Source: Ifrita kowaldi (lineage: Eukaryota > Chordata > Aves > Passeriformes > Cinclosomatidae). Taken from it: DNA of 64,000 nt. The position numbers were made by a program, and so were the translations under genes. Positions 1 through 13,630 of this stretch are shown here, in pieces; the stretch's first letter is position 1; each line of letters starts with the position of its first letter. The stretch covers positions 124,001-188,000 of the forward strand of contig VZRS01014313.1 in assembly GCA_013398055.1 (NCBI GenBank), written 5' to 3'. Below the pieces are notes generated by a model. It saw only the letters and a list, made by a program, of their open reading frames with translations. It searched no databases and had not been told where the DNA came from.

Positions 1-3000
1 TGTAAAATGAATGGTCCCTCTAGCTTTTCACCTGTCATTTTTTTCATCACTTTCCCCTTGTGATTCTCTGTGGAAAACGATGAACAAAACTGGTCCTAGA
101 GATGAAGATTCAGCTTAAAAAACAAAGTCAAGTTTATTCTTAAAGAAAAAAAAAATATATATAATTGTGCAATATAGCAATATTACCAGATGTCTAAATC
201 CCAGAGACTTCAAATGAAGCATGTCTCCAAATTCCTTATCTATCTGGTGAGTACTGAAATATGCCCACTGAAACTGCCAATAGTTAACTTTACTCGACTG
301 TTTTCATATATATGAAAAAAAAGTTAAATAATTTGTTGAGATTTTTTGTTTTGATTTGTTTTGTTTGTTTTTTTCCCACAAATATGTCATAATTTACTTA
401 CTGAAATTGCTAAAACCAGGTACAAAAAGAAGCAACCCAACCCCAAGCCACCCAAACACAAAAACAACCTAGAATTTTTTATCCACAGACTACATCACAG
501 TATGTAGAGAAAGTGAGCCTAAGCAAAACAATGTTTCAGTTTTACAATCACTTTATCTGTTGTCTATATTTATTTTGAAGTAAATTGAACAGTCATAAAT
601 ATAGAGCAAGGAAGCTAATTTTATAACAGGGATTTTTTCATCAAACCAAAAGGCTATTTAATGCATTAAAGTCAAGAATCTGCTTTCTCTTACCTGTTGT
701 ATAGCACTTTTAGGCTTAAACAACTATTTGCTTGTGTGGATTCTGTCTCACCCACCATGAATCAAGAATTCAACTCACCCTGTCTTTTATATCCAGGATG
801 TACAGGTCTGGGACTAGTAACTCTACCCTCAGTTTTTTCCCAATTTTCATGCACCATGATCCAATCTCATGCAGGTCCAGCAACAAAAGCATATTCCAGT
901 TGATTGGCTCTTCTCAGCAGAAGACACCATTGCTGCCAAGAGACAGTGAAAGCTATTGTAGTTGATTTCATGGGACGTGGGGATAATTCCCTCTGCCTAA
1001 AAAGACACACACTAATTTTGAAAGAAATCCTCTTGCTGTCATCTGCTAGAACACATTCAATTTAGATAAATCCTTGAACTGGGATTCTTATGCATAATAT
1101 ATGCTGTTAAACAAATAGAGGCACAACCACGACATTAAGAGTGTCCAAATTATTCCTTAGATTTAGCATCCTGGCTGTTCAATTTCTTATCTAAACTATT
1201 ACAAACAAAGGCAGAATTGGAAGATTAAAATTTTCAAGTGACTGTTGAAGTTCAAAGAGCGCTTGTATTTTAATAACAAGTACTGTACATATTTCATGGA
1301 AGTGTTAGCCAGCTGATCTATATGTTAATTAGCCTGCCATTTGGAAAGGAAAATTATTCAAGTGCTTTCATCTCATTTCCAACACAAGCAGCCATGCTGA
1401 GTACATTAGGAAGCATCATTCCTGCATATTCTGGAGTCAGTTAAGCTCCTTTTTAGGCACTAGAGGAGGAAAAAAAGGAACAGGACTGATAGCCAATTTT
1501 ATGGCAGAATGATTTTCAAACAGAAAGCAATCCATTCAGAAAAAAAATAATCTAAACTCTCCATAGGAAAAATAAAATCCTTAGGATTTTCTGTTGAAAA
1601 ATTGTGATTACAGTTTTGGTTGCTATTATCTACGTGAGGAAAAAAAAATAGGAAAAACGAAAACAAGATTGTCAAAAATGCTTCATGTGAAGAATTAGGG
1701 AACTGGAAGTAGGCTTGGTACAGATGGGGATGCTGAGAACTGGAGAGGCAGAGGAAGCAGGTGAGCAGCATCTGGCTCTGGCTCCCTGCCTGGAAGTTTC
1801 TTATCTGAGTCACTTGCTGCCTTCTGGCAGAAAATGAAAGTGACAAGAGGTCGGGAGGTGAAATTGACCGGAGTGCTCAGTTGGCAGGAAGTTGACAAGA
1901 TACAAAAGTCTCCATTTGCCTTTTCCAGAAAAGAATTTCTTAAAATCTTTTAATTCAGGGAGTGGTGGTGGAGAGGGAGGGAGGGGAAAAAAGAAACCTC
2001 TAATAATTTTAATTTATCTTTCAAAACTGATACTTGCTTAGGTCACAAATTTGTTTTCCTGGTCAGATTTGGAATGAAGTCTTCAGGCTTCAGCATTGTT
2101 TCTGTGTCCTTCTGGAAAACAGCTATGAGAAATGGAGAAGAGAGAAGGAACTCAGAAAGGGATATGAATGCAGCTGAGCATTGCCTCATCTTCCTTCTTC
2201 TTGTGATCCGAATACAGAAATAGGTAATCAGGAATCCTGTTCAAAAATGCTCCTCGGGTAAAAATGTCCCACAAAGATCTCAGTAACAGCATGTTCCATT
2301 TAGGAGGTACCATACAGCTTGTTTGAGCTGGAGCCATGTACCAAGCAGCTGGGACTAGCAATCTTGAACTACATATTGCAATGCTTTTTATCAAGAGTTA
2401 TGTGTTACAACCCACGAAGTAGTAAACTTAATTTATCCTATGAGTTTTGTGATTTTATTTTTTTTTATTTTATCTTATTTTTCCAGCAAATGGGGTCAAT
2501 AAATATTCTGTCTTTTCTTGACTAATCACATACAAAAATACCTTGGAGAATAAACACTGAAGTCTACGAGCTTTAGCACTCAAACTGAAACACTTTGAAA
2601 TGTTTCTTTAAAAAGAGGAGCAATAAAAGAAGAATACTAGCATCACTCTCTATGATGGTCATAAAACACATTCACTTCTTTCTACACTGGGTAGGTCAGA
2701 ACAAAGTTGGGACTGAAGTTGTGTGCAATTGATAATTCCAAAATATTAGATACGTATTGCCATTTTCCTCACTATATAAAGCTCTGGTTGGCAAAATATT
2801 TGACATTATTTCTCACACTTGCCTTTTTTTTTTTTTTTTTGCTAGGTGCTGACTGAACTTTTGAAAACATTTCTCTACTAATAGATTAAAGTTTGAAGTT
2901 TGTATTATCCAACAATTTAGTTCAGTGCTGTAGGAGTGTAGGGTGGACTGATGACTGACTTCATATAAAAATAAACCACCAGCAAATGTTCCCCTCTATA

Positions 3001-3906
3001 ATACATGTATACAGTCTTACCAAAATCAATGAAGCTGAGACGATTTACATCAGGTAATGATGTAGCACCCTGGGATTACATTTACTCACATTGCTTTATA
3101 CATATATATACAGAGAAAAAGAAACATAGAGGGAAATTTTAGTTTGCAACTTTTCTGTGATTTATATGCATATATTCACCTAATCACTTTCCCCAATGGA
3201 TAATTTAATCTCTTTAAGCACTTTCTCCACCTTGAAGTCATTGCCACTGAATTTAAGCATTGTCTTAAAAATATCAGTTACCTCATCACACTAGTTTAAC
3301 CTTTAGGATCTGTGACCTCCCAAAAATGAAGATGGTCTTCACAGTCAGTTTAGGAATGCAAATGAGTATGAGAACATTGAAAGATCTGTCAATTCATGTC
3401 TACAACTGCACACTGGGCTGTTCTGCTTTCTGTACAACGGAAGTATCTGACCTTGCTGAGATTTCAGGTGGTTTTGTCACTGATGCAACGTCAGACCCAC
3501 ACCAAGGAATGCTACAGTAGATGTCCAAAGCCCTCCTTTGCCTCTCCCCAAGAGCACAAAGTAATTTCCTGCTGTATCAGAGTCAGGACATAACTTTTCG
3601 GAGGGTTGAATCTCAAACGGTCCTCAGAGGGTGGAACCTGTATTCCTTTTTTCTATTGTTACATTCCAAGAATATCAGAAAAGTGACCATTCTCTGAAAC
3701 TCACAGAAAGGGAAATCACATATTTGTGGCTGTGGTTACAAGCAGAGGCATATGAGGCACCAGAGTGGTGGAGAGGGATCAGCCCCATAAACAACAATCA
3801 AGCAACAGTAAAACTTCTCTCTTCCCCAGCCAGATCAAAACCATGCTCTGTTTATAGTACCAGACTCTGATGTGAAAAAGAGAACAAATCTGTCTTTTAA
3901 TTTATT
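1..3906. other. Unique AT-rich non-coding DNA
   Basis: No gene, exon with convincing splice sites, or recognisable repeat is seen. The block contains low-complexity patches: a T/G-rich stretch at about 345-376, followed by an A/C-rich stretch at about 421-471, and a long T run near 2826-2843. Open frames here are at most about 115 codons and resemble no family I know. Confidence 0.6.
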
Positions 3907-3966
3907 TGGGGGTTGGACTAGGTGACCTTTAAAGGTCCCTTCCAACCCCAAGGATTTTATAACTTA
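3907..3966 (+). mobile_element. CR1 LINE, 3' terminal fragment
   Basis: The sequence GGGTTGGACTAGGTGACCTT, followed by AAAGGTCCCTTCCAACCCC, is the hallmark 3' end of avian CR1 retrotransposons. The usual ATTCTATG octamer tail is decayed (AAGGATTTTATAAC). Only about 60 bp survives, which fits the severe 5' truncation typical of CR1. The strand follows from the 3' end lying to the right. Confidence 0.85.
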
Positions 3967-6900
3967 TCTTTTGATTCTGTATCTGGCCTTTTTTTCCACT
4001 TTATAAACTGTCCTAAAAAATGTGACGATATTAACCCTGGGTATCAGAATGCATTATCTTCCATTCGATGCCAAACTGTGAAGACAAGATCCAGTACCAC
4101 ATTTACACTTGCAAGAGCAGCTTTTTATAGCGCTCATCTGCACAACAGGACTGCCTCACCAGTTTTCCCTGTGAAACCACTCCAGACATAAAATCTGTCA
4201 CCCCGATGTGCTTCAGTGTAACCAAAAATGACAAAAAATATTTTATCTAAGCTAACCTCTAGAATATCTCTGACCTTAAACAAAGTGTGAGAAAGAACAT
4301 TTACATTTGGAGTCATCCCAATAACAACTGGGCAGTTGTTCAACTATATTTTTGATTAATGTTCTCTCATACTGAATTTATTTTGCATTTGTCTCTTATA
4401 CCACTTTAAAGCCAATTACATAAGGCCAGAGGTTGCCAATGTTAGACACTCCAAGAACAAATAAAATAAAAAGGGCTGGTCCTTGGTATTAAGTTTTAGT
4501 CTTTGATCCAAGTTCCAAAATTACTTTCTTTCTGTGTTTAGTGTCATGCTGAAGATTCCTGGGTAACCTGTTTAGGTCTCCTTAAGTTCAGCAATAATCA
4601 GGCAGATAAGCAATACCTGCAGAATCCCTGAAAGTTCTGCCAGCAGATTTTAGCCATCCACTGGGAGGCAATTATTCTGACATCATTTGAAGAGAATGGC
4701 CTATCTGCTTCAGGCAGGCATTTCAGTTCCAGGCATGAATTCTGGTTCTGAACTTGCTGCACCTTCTCCGTGTGATGGACACCCTGTTCAACAGTGCTGT
4801 TAGTGCACTGAGCAATCACATGCCTGCCAAGAGTCAACCTTTAAACAAGGGATTCAGGATGAAAAATGCCTTTGTCTGTTCTAATTAGGATCAACACTTT
4901 TGCTTTCTTCATCAGAATCCACTTGTTTCGTTGTCTAGGGCTGACATCAGCACATGAGCTGAAAAAGAAAGCAATTTGCTCAAGTTTCTTCATTACCTGA
5001 TGCTTTCCACTTCACATGTATCACCTGTAAAAGGAAACAACAAATAAACTCTCTCAATGTCATCTTGATCAAGTGAGCTAAAGCCTTTTGTTTGAAAGTA
5101 GTGCTTTCCATGCCTTTCAAACAGGCATGAATAGCCTGTTTTATCCTTTTTACCATCTGGCCAATCTTCTCTGAACTCTGCTCCCTGATCAAGGGGGACA
5201 TCAACAGGTTGTTCATAAACTCCTATATGGTGTTTTCAGGTATTTTCCAGCAGTGACTAGCCATCCATTTGGCTCATTAGCAGAAACTGCCATTCCTCTG
5301 CAAGATGTTATCAGTTCTAAAATGAACACAGTAATAAACCATGAAACCATGCCTAATTCATTGCAATAAAAAGCAAGCTGGCTTTCCCTCTTACCTACGC
5401 CTTGACAGCTGACATGTTCTGAATTCTGGTGACAGCATGCAGATCTGCATTGGAAGGGCTGAGGTGAGGCGACAGCAGGGAAGATAAATAGTCTTAATTT
5501 TTTCGAATTGTGGTATTAATCTGATACGATTAATGATTCACCAGAGACCTGTGTTTTGGGTACTGTCAAAATGGTTCATGCGGATTGGGACACCGATGTT
5601 AATGCAACACAGGCTGGCTATTCAGGACCACTTTCCTGGTCTCCAGAAATGGCTCCAGGAGTTGTGTGGTGGTCCTCAGTCCTGTCCTCAAAACACAGGA
5701 AACCTATTTGAAAACAGCTGACTCTGCCCTTGACAGCAGCCTGGATGTCACTCGGCTGGAATAAACATGTCAGTGGAAAGGCAGAGGTGACTGCAGCTGG
5801 AGGGGGAATCCAGCAAGGAGGAATTAATTCTGTTTTCTCTGTGCTGGGTGCACGTGAGCCATCTCACCCAGACATCCAGTGAGATCTAAGTTTTAACCTT
5901 CCTGGCTTGTCAATAACTATGACAAACATCATGTGGTTTTTCACCAACTCCTTCTTTGTCCCTAATTTGTTGCTCTCAACTGATAGAAAGGGTGAGAAAA
6001 TATATTGTCTGAGAAACAGAAGGAAAGAACAAAGAAGATACCGAATTCACTGTCTTATAGCGCAAGTGTTATTTACACTTACCTTATTTTTAATTTTTTC
6101 AAGACACTTTTTGATTATTTTTTGGTTCCAGAAGCTCCGTAAGGAAAAATAGATGGGATGATTCTGCCTACCTGGATTCAAGTACTAATGACACTTCCAC
6201 GATCAGAAACAAAGACAGATGAAAGGAGGTATTTGTTCCACAAACACAGACAGTTCCTTTCTTAACAAGGTGGTTGACAGAGAGGGTATAACCTGCTCCT
6301 CCATTACAGAAGGATGCTGAAGCATGGAGAGCAATTTACTTCCTTGCAATGACATCCATTCTATTCTTAATGGGCATCTTGGTGTTTCTGATTTCAAATG
6401 GGAGTTTTCCACAGCAGTAGAAAGGCTATTTTCCTGGGTTTATGACTCAGATCAAATTTTGTGCTTTATCACTTCAGTATACCTAAGATGAAAATATTCA
6501 TAAAATTTTAATTGTATTTTTATTGCAGAGTCTGTATGGGCACACAGACTTTTTGTATGTGCAGACTCCTCTAGATAAAAATTCTTGGTACTGAACTCCA
6601 AGATATACTTGATATATGTACACTCAAGTGTGCCTGTACATACATTTTTATGTTTATATGCATGACATTTGCACTGTATTTGAGGCACTAAGACCCTGTA
6701 TGCATGAAAATATACAACCAGGGAGGCTTGACTCTGCTTAAATGAGCCATTCACCAGTGTAACCAAGGACAAGTCAGGGAACTTCTTCCTAATTAGTTTA
6801 GTATAAATGAGAGAAAAATAAAGGAACTCTTGAGCCATTAGAAGGTTGAAACAGATCCCCAAAACATGTCCCATGTTACTCATTCACTTCGCTGCCTTTG

Positions 6901-8339
6901 ATTCAGTTGTGTGGATGTGGGATAACTGCACACCATCAGTGCCATGCCTTTTGAAGAATGTTTGAATTAATGGTGGTTTAGCTGACAGCACAGGGAACAG
7001 CACAGCACTTTAGAGTGTGTGCATCACAGTAACGATGACAGAATTTACAGAATTTGACTAAAAAAATACTTGGAGTTTAAAAAAAAAATTTAAAACCCAC
7101 AGCAAAACCCCTCTCTAAAAATCTGTGTCCCCCAAGCTTATTGTTTCCACAGAATTCTTTCAGGAGTCCCTATCACCATCCTGTCTGTGAAACATTCAGC
7201 AATGAGCAGCAGGATAAGAAGCTGTTCACTTCTTTCTCATTTTCTTGCCTTGCTATAATTGCTCCTTGCACCAATGAAACCTGCGCTCCTTTCTTTTACT
7301 TCATGAGATTTATTTGATGCATCTTGAAGACAACTGATCAAGAGGAATCATAGATTCCTATGGTTCTGTGATTAGACCATGGGTGTCTGGCACAGCTTGA
7401 TGGTATGTCTACCCCTGATGAAACGAAGGGCTGCTCAGCTTCTGCCATTCAATCTAACACATTCATATTAAATTACACTGAAGGAAATTAAAAAGGCAAT
7501 TTATTTCCCTAATTCCAGGTAATACAGTACCTCACACTTTTAAAAGCTTCTAAAATATCAGAACCTAATTTGTTGAATTGTGAAGTCCTGGAATATCTGT
7601 ACATTAGGATCAAGAGAGAAGACAATAAAACTGTTTTCAGCTGGAAATTCATGAGTTTCAGAGATTGTGTAATGTAATTTCCTAAACTAATTGATCTGCA
7701 AGATAGGTGATCAGCGTTAGATGTCTTTAAGAAAAGCTTGAGAATTTCTTCCTACCTTTTAACTTAACAGTATGTTCCTCTCACCCATGTTGTTTATGCT
7801 CTTTTTACACTTAAAAACTGTATATTTTGGAGTATTTATTTGGGTTTTTTCCACCTATTTTTTCATCTGTTAAATGTTATTTATATAAAACTTTCAATAA
7901 TCTCCTTTTATGAACATAACCAAATAATTCCATGGAATCAGATCCTCTGCTTCAAGAGTTAATGAGAAAGTTGTAGTACATTTCATCTGACCCGAGATCA
8001 TACACTAACGTAACATGAATTTTATATTTTGAAGTGACATATTGGACTGGACATTTGAATAAAAATACTAAGAGAAGAGTTCTGATATGAGATTAGAAAA
8101 TTTATTGTAATGAAGATAGCATTCACCTCTGTAATACTCATATTCATCAGGCGGTACTGAATATAAAGCAATGTCACAAAATTGATGAAGCAAGCACGTC
8201 AACTGGGTTATTCCAGTCAGAATTACAGCATGTTAAGGATCCATTTTGCCTTCTGCATCAATGTAATTGTGTCAGAGACTGAAAATAGTTCATGCCTCAT
8301 TGATGTAAAGTTTTGCTAATTATAAAAAAGCTACAACCA
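3967..8339. other. Unique non-coding DNA
   Basis: No recognisable gene or repeat. The longest open frame is a minus-strand frame of 143 codons at 6452-6883. It lies in AT-rich DNA and shows no domain, signal peptide or compositional bias that would support coding. A weak CR1-tail-like string near 7350 was not convincing. Confidence 0.55.
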
Positions 8340-9140
8340 AAGAAGCCTCCCTGAAGACTGGGACTTTGGACTGAGAGTCAAACTGCTGCTTAGATAAAGG
8401 GAAACCTATTGTTCAGTTGTCTCAGGCTGAGGGAAAGGTATGAATCCACAAAAGACCAAAGCCACCAGCTGCAGTGAGAATCATCCCCAGCTGAGTTTGG
8501 GGTGGGGGGAGAGCACAGCTCACAGAAGCCAGGTTTACACAAACTCCCCCCCAGTCAAGGGGGGAGGAGGAGGTTTTGGGTGCATGGTGTAACCTCTGGT
8601 CAGAGGCACTGAACACCCATCCTCTGATTACACAAACCGGCCCAGTTGTGAAACCCCCAACGCCACAGGACACATCCACGGGACTTTGACATGAGAGGCA
8701 GCTGAGGTGGAGTCATAATCCATCAAGGACCCCCTGAAGTGCTCCCCAGAGGCTTTGCACCACAGGACTGCACATGATGCAACAGACCCAGAGTCTGCTG
8801 AAAGAGATTGCCTCCCCTCCCCCAGGGGGACATGCCTGGACATTGCTACCTGGTCTGAGGGTACATTAATCCATGGGATTCTATGCTTTTCAGGGGGACC
8901 CTCACCATCGAGAAGACCAGCTGAAGAGGATCATCAGGAGGCCGGTGGGACCCACGGAGTGGTGATATTCTTTTTATTCTCTCTGTCACTCAGTGTCCCC
9001 CCACCCCTTTCCCTATTTCTCCCTTTCTCTCTTTTCTCTCTCTCTCTCTCATACTTGCTATCAAATGAAACCCGTACTATTGACTGGCATATGGTCTCGT
9101 TTGCACCATAATTCGGGCAGAGGTATTTCTAGGAACCTCA
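8340..9140 (+). mobile_element. Endogenous retrovirus LTR (solo or fragment), boundaries approximate
   Basis: This GC-richer block ends with a structure familiar from avian ERV LTRs. A long pyrimidine tract (about 8965-9050, including a CT microsatellite) is followed by a decayed polyadenylation signal (ATCAAATGAAACC) and a terminal segment of the type TCGTTTGCACCATAATTCGG, then GCAGAGG. The C-run and G-run at 8544-8566 can fold into an 8-bp perfect hairpin. Frames of up to 118 codons here are by-products of the composition. I could not find the 5' terminus or a target duplication. The family assignment is recalled from pattern, not searched. Confidence 0.6.
9018..9051. repeat. Pyrimidine-rich (CT)n microsatellite
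   Basis: A run of TCTC units, including an uninterrupted stretch of CT dinucleotides, lies within the pyrimidine tract of the LTR at 8.3-9.1 kb. It probably belongs to that LTR and is not an independent locus. Confidence 0.8.
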
Positions 9141-12100
9141 ATAATCATATCTTGACAAGTTGCTAGTACTGAGGATGCTCAATCTCTCAGCTCTATTCCT
9201 TTTACTGTCACCAACAGCCCCCCCTTCTGTGTGTCAGTGGGTGGACCTGACATTGTTAAACCAGACTTGAGCGAGTCACTGCCTTCTCAATAAGATCCAG
9301 CTGTGAGAGTATGCTGACCAAGATCCTGTGGTAGTTTGTCAAAAATTAGCGTGGTGACAGTAATGCTAGACAGATATTTCTAAATGTTATTAACAAAGCC
9401 AGTGTCATAATCTGAAAACAATTTCTGCTGGGGTGATTAATTAGTGCTGGCAAGGTTCCTTCTCTCTTGGTTGGGTTGAAGTACTGCTCTGTAGCTCCAG
9501 AAGGACCATAAAAAATGGTTTACACTTCGAAAGAAGAGTGATATTTCAAGACATGACAGAACACTAGGTATGGGATAAGGAGGAGTATCCTTCCTGGGCA
9601 CGTAAGCAGTGAGCTGTTAACATTGCTGCACTGGCATAAATATGTGGTGCTTCTTTGGGTTTACCTTATCTGAACTTAATTTCACAGAATATTTCCTCTC
9701 TAAACCCTAGCTTTTTATCCTTATTACTGCCTCTACATTGACTTGCACCTCAAAGGAAATAAAAGATAATGAAGAGGAAAAAACTCCAAATAATTTCCTC
9801 AGAACAGAGAGCAGGAAATATTGTAGTAGAAGACACTGCCAGAAGAGATGTGGTCAAGTGTGCAGGTGAGGTACCAGCAGTGCCTTATCAAATTAAAACC
9901 CAGTTTCACCAGCAAACAGGGAAATGAGAAAAGAGGTGGTTCTTCCCCTCTTTCCCACCCCACTAATTGCAGCACAGAGTGATGCTGGCATTGGGTCACA
10001 CAGCTAGAAGTGAATGTACAGCTCTCCTCGTCCACCCCTTTGCTAGATCTGCCAGGGCTGTTCTCTGGTTCTAAGGCCAGTTGGCAGGCAATGCCTTTGA
10101 CTAATGCTATAAATTATCTTAGTCTCCAAAACCACATGGCCACATGCAAATTGTATTCAGGGAATGATTCCTGGCCTGTTGTAAGTCCCAAACCATTCCC
10201 AGCAGTTTTGGGGAGACTGCTAGCTGTCACAGCTCAACAGCAACACAGGATGCATTTTAATAGTGTGAACAATTATATTTCCTTATCTAGAAACATTCCC
10301 TGGCACTGTTTGATGCACTAATTTTACCAGCACTTGTATGTAGAGGCAGTGTATACAAAACACTACTCCCATAGTGAATTAATTGGATTAAAGTGCTACT
10401 AGAAGTGTAGCCATCAAATTTGTTGTTTTAATTCAGATAAATTTCTTTCTGTTTCTCTTGAGAGCTCAGGCCTTTTTCGATGTAAATAAGGTGGACCAGA
10501 AATCTACTTGCCTTCAGGAGGGAAAATATTCAGGCAGTGTGAGAATGAATGAGTTGCATAACCTACAAAACACATTGTCAGTGAGAAATCGGCAATGACT
10601 TTCTTGAAGTTCCTTTTAAATTCTTAGCACTAGTGAAATGTTTGAAACCAGAACTGCATTTGTCTTTGCACTATACAGAACAAAAAATATTGCCATGATA
10701 TAATACTGGGCATCATGTCAAACAACCTGACAAGAGTAAAAACAGATTGTGTCGATATTTTACATATCTACTAGAGTGATTGTGGCAATTTTAAGTAAAT
10801 TCTTCCTTATCATGGCTTTTCAGAGCTGGCTTTCACCAAAGCTGCTTTAATTTGCAGTGATACAGTGAAGTTGGTGTTCGTCAATAAATTATAACTGTCC
10901 GTTTTAGAAGCTTAAAATACAGCAAGAAATCTACTGCCTAGAGTTGGCAATTGTTCTCTCATGCACAAAATCCTTCTCTATCCATACCTGTACATCTTAT
11001 CACTGAAAGAATATCAGGGCACCTTCCTTTGTGTGCCAGCTTAGACGCCTGGTGCAGTTTGACCCTGACCAAATTGCATTCTCAGGGCACAGTCCTGGGA
11101 GGTAATACAGGCAGCCTGTGTGTGGATGCTGTGTTTTGAAGACTAAAAGTTTAACAACATGAAAACAGGATGTTCTGTGCTGACAGATTTCAGTACCACT
11201 GTATGGTTTGAATCAATTTAATGCATTCGTATAGATATAACCTGTGTGTTCAAATAGCAAAAGTGCAGGCAATATTCCATAGATGTATCATGTAGAAAGA
11301 GTGATTCATCCTAGACAGGGAACACTTGCTCTTAGTTTACCAGAAATAAACATTTTTTCAGTGCTGTGATGATCTAATGTTTGTTTTTAGTGTGGGCACC
11401 TTATCAGGCTGCTGTGGTTAAGGCTGACACTGTTTGCTAATAGCTCACTAGGAGACAATATGGCCAACACAATATAATGCTTCTAGATCCACCAGACTAA
11501 CAAGTTAACTAAGAAGATCAGGAGCATTTTTATTATGACTTTAGAATAGATCTTAACCCACACGTGACATACTACACCATCCATTTTGCCACTGACAGGG
11601 ATGCAGGCGACACATTCTTCAGACTATGAAAAAAGGAGCTGTTTTCTTCTTCAAACGGTTTTCAAACTAAAAGGAAGGAAAAAATAAACAATGAAACAAT
11701 TTGTTGGGCTAGATAAGCTCAGTAGGTGGAATTTCTGGCAATAATGATGGACATTCAGCACACAATAAATGGTTGACTGTTCAAAGACGTGCTTTAACCA
11801 TGTGCAGTGGCTCATGCAAAGCCAGTGACTGAAGGACCCTGAGGACACAAGGACTTGCAGGGAGCAGCTGAGAGATGAAGGAGGTGTGCAACTGTCAGGA
11901 CAACTTTTAATTCTGGTGGGCCTGAACTGTCCAGGAAGCAAGAGGTATGTAAAACAAGAGCACTTTGATTCCACAAGTGATCTGCTGGAATCTTCACAAT
12001 AGTTGTCTACATAAACACAAGCACATCTCAGGAAATCAGCTTGTCCCTCTCAAAAACATGACTTACGCTCCATTCCTAATACCCTTTCAGCTGCACAGAT

Positions 12101-13224
12101 CAAGCAAATTCCCTAAAACAATGGAATAAGGTAACATTTTGTAAGCAAGATGTCCACAGTACTTGGCCAGAATGATTTAGAAAATGGTCCTGAAAGGGGT
12201 ATTTAGGGAGACATGACAGACCTAAGCCCACTGCAATTGTTTATATTTATATTAATATTGGCTTTGGATGCAGAAACTACTTATCTGTGAGAGGGGGATG
12301 ATGAAGAGATTTACATGGATAAAGCACAATACAATGAAGATAGGAGATTTACATGCTGTAACACTACATAAGCTTAAGCCACAGAGACTGAATCATTTGT
12401 GGCATTTTTCCAGACTTAGAAAGCTTTAAACATGGATATTTTTTTCCCACTTAGATATTACAAAAATAGTTATAAAAAATAACTGGGACAGACTGGAAAC
12501 AGACAGAGGATCATGGTTTCCACCTTTGCAGGGACTGAAACATACCTGTTGATACTGAGGTATTTGTTCTCAATTAGGAAAACACATATAGGTCCATACA
12601 TAAATATACGTGGGACTAAGTGTTAGCCGAATCAGTATCCGGTTGAAATTTGTCAGAGAAAATGATTCTGAAATCATTTGGGCGCTGATTATGCATTTTG
12701 TGTTATTGTTAGTTCTCCGGTTTTATAAACTATCGCTGTTAATCCACAGATAGATGTTACACAGAGTGTGAAAGATATTGACCTTTCCTTTTGTTATAAA
12801 CCTGAAGTTTATCCAATATTCAAAATCCCTGTGGTAAACTTGGACCAAGTTCTAAATAAACACAGGTTTTATTTGCTTAGGAGCTATGTGGATCTCAGAA
12901 GATTCAGAGGATTTGAAAAAGGGAAAACTTGTGTTCAGATACTGGTTCTACCTTATTTACCTACTGGTATTATGTCTTTCAGCCATGCAATACTGAAACA
13001 AGGAACAAGCTGACCCTGAGGACTATGATGTCCTATATCCGCTGCGGATGATGTTTTTAATGAACCTCAAGCAATCTGAAATTACACTGAGCATTGGTTG
13101 TCTGGGAACTCTCATCATTATATTCCATTATAGAAATTTTAGGAAAAAAACAGTTTAAATGGATAACTCAAGTATGCTGCTGAACCAAGAATGTAAGTTT
13201 GTTTTCTTGAACCCGTGTCATGAT
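9141..13224. other. Unique non-coding DNA
   Basis: No repeat family or gene was recognised. Open frames are at most about 107 codons (for example minus strand 11651-11974), with no recognisable motifs. A frame of 81 codons at 12768-13013 was read through and resembles no known protein. Confidence 0.55.
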
Positions 13225-13630
13225 CAGAGTCCAGTCCCTATTAGAGGGTTTGTCTGTTATTGTTTTTCATTGTCTCAGGCTTGGAGGAGTAGTGTGGATG
13301 CAGATGGTCTGTCCACCACTGCTTTTTTATATTGTCTTGGGCTTGGGGTAGAGGACGTGCACTCAGAGGGGTTTGGGGGGGCCATTTTATTCTTTGTCTC
13401 GTGGCAGTGGCTGTGGTCACACTGCGTAGGTGAGCATTTTGCCTGTAAAACTTTTTTTTAAAATACACTTTGTTATGAGGACTGTTGCTGTTATTGTCCG
13501 TTTTCTTATCTCATTGCTGTTTCCTGTAAATTGTTATCTCAACACTTAATCTCTGCCTTTTTTCTGTCTCATTTGAGGGGGTGGGCGGAAGGGAGTGGCT
13601 TCGTGGGCCTTAATTTCCCGCTGAATTTTT
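13225..13630 (+). mobile_element. ERV LTR, 3' part, degraded
   Basis: The string TGCTGTTATTGTCCGTTTTC, followed downstream by GTAAATTGTTATCTCAAC, is shared with the LTR near 49.2 kb (TTGTTATTGGGCGCC, then GTAAATTGTTATCTCAACC). Both are followed by a CTCTGCCTTTT-like segment, a G-rich GAAGGGAGTGG-type segment and a decayed terminal block. This is the R-U5 side of a songbird-type ERV LTR. The terminal CA and any target duplication are decayed, and the left boundary is approximate. Confidence 0.6.

Noticed and set aside
6452..6883. 143-codon minus-strand open frame
   Set aside because: It sits in AT-rich unique DNA. The product resembles no known family, and nothing suggests a promoter or splice context.
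7345..7375. Possible reversed CR1 tail (AATCATAGATTCCTATGG)
   Set aside because: Only a short string resembles the octamer tail, and no adjoining GGTTGGAAGGGACC block follows.
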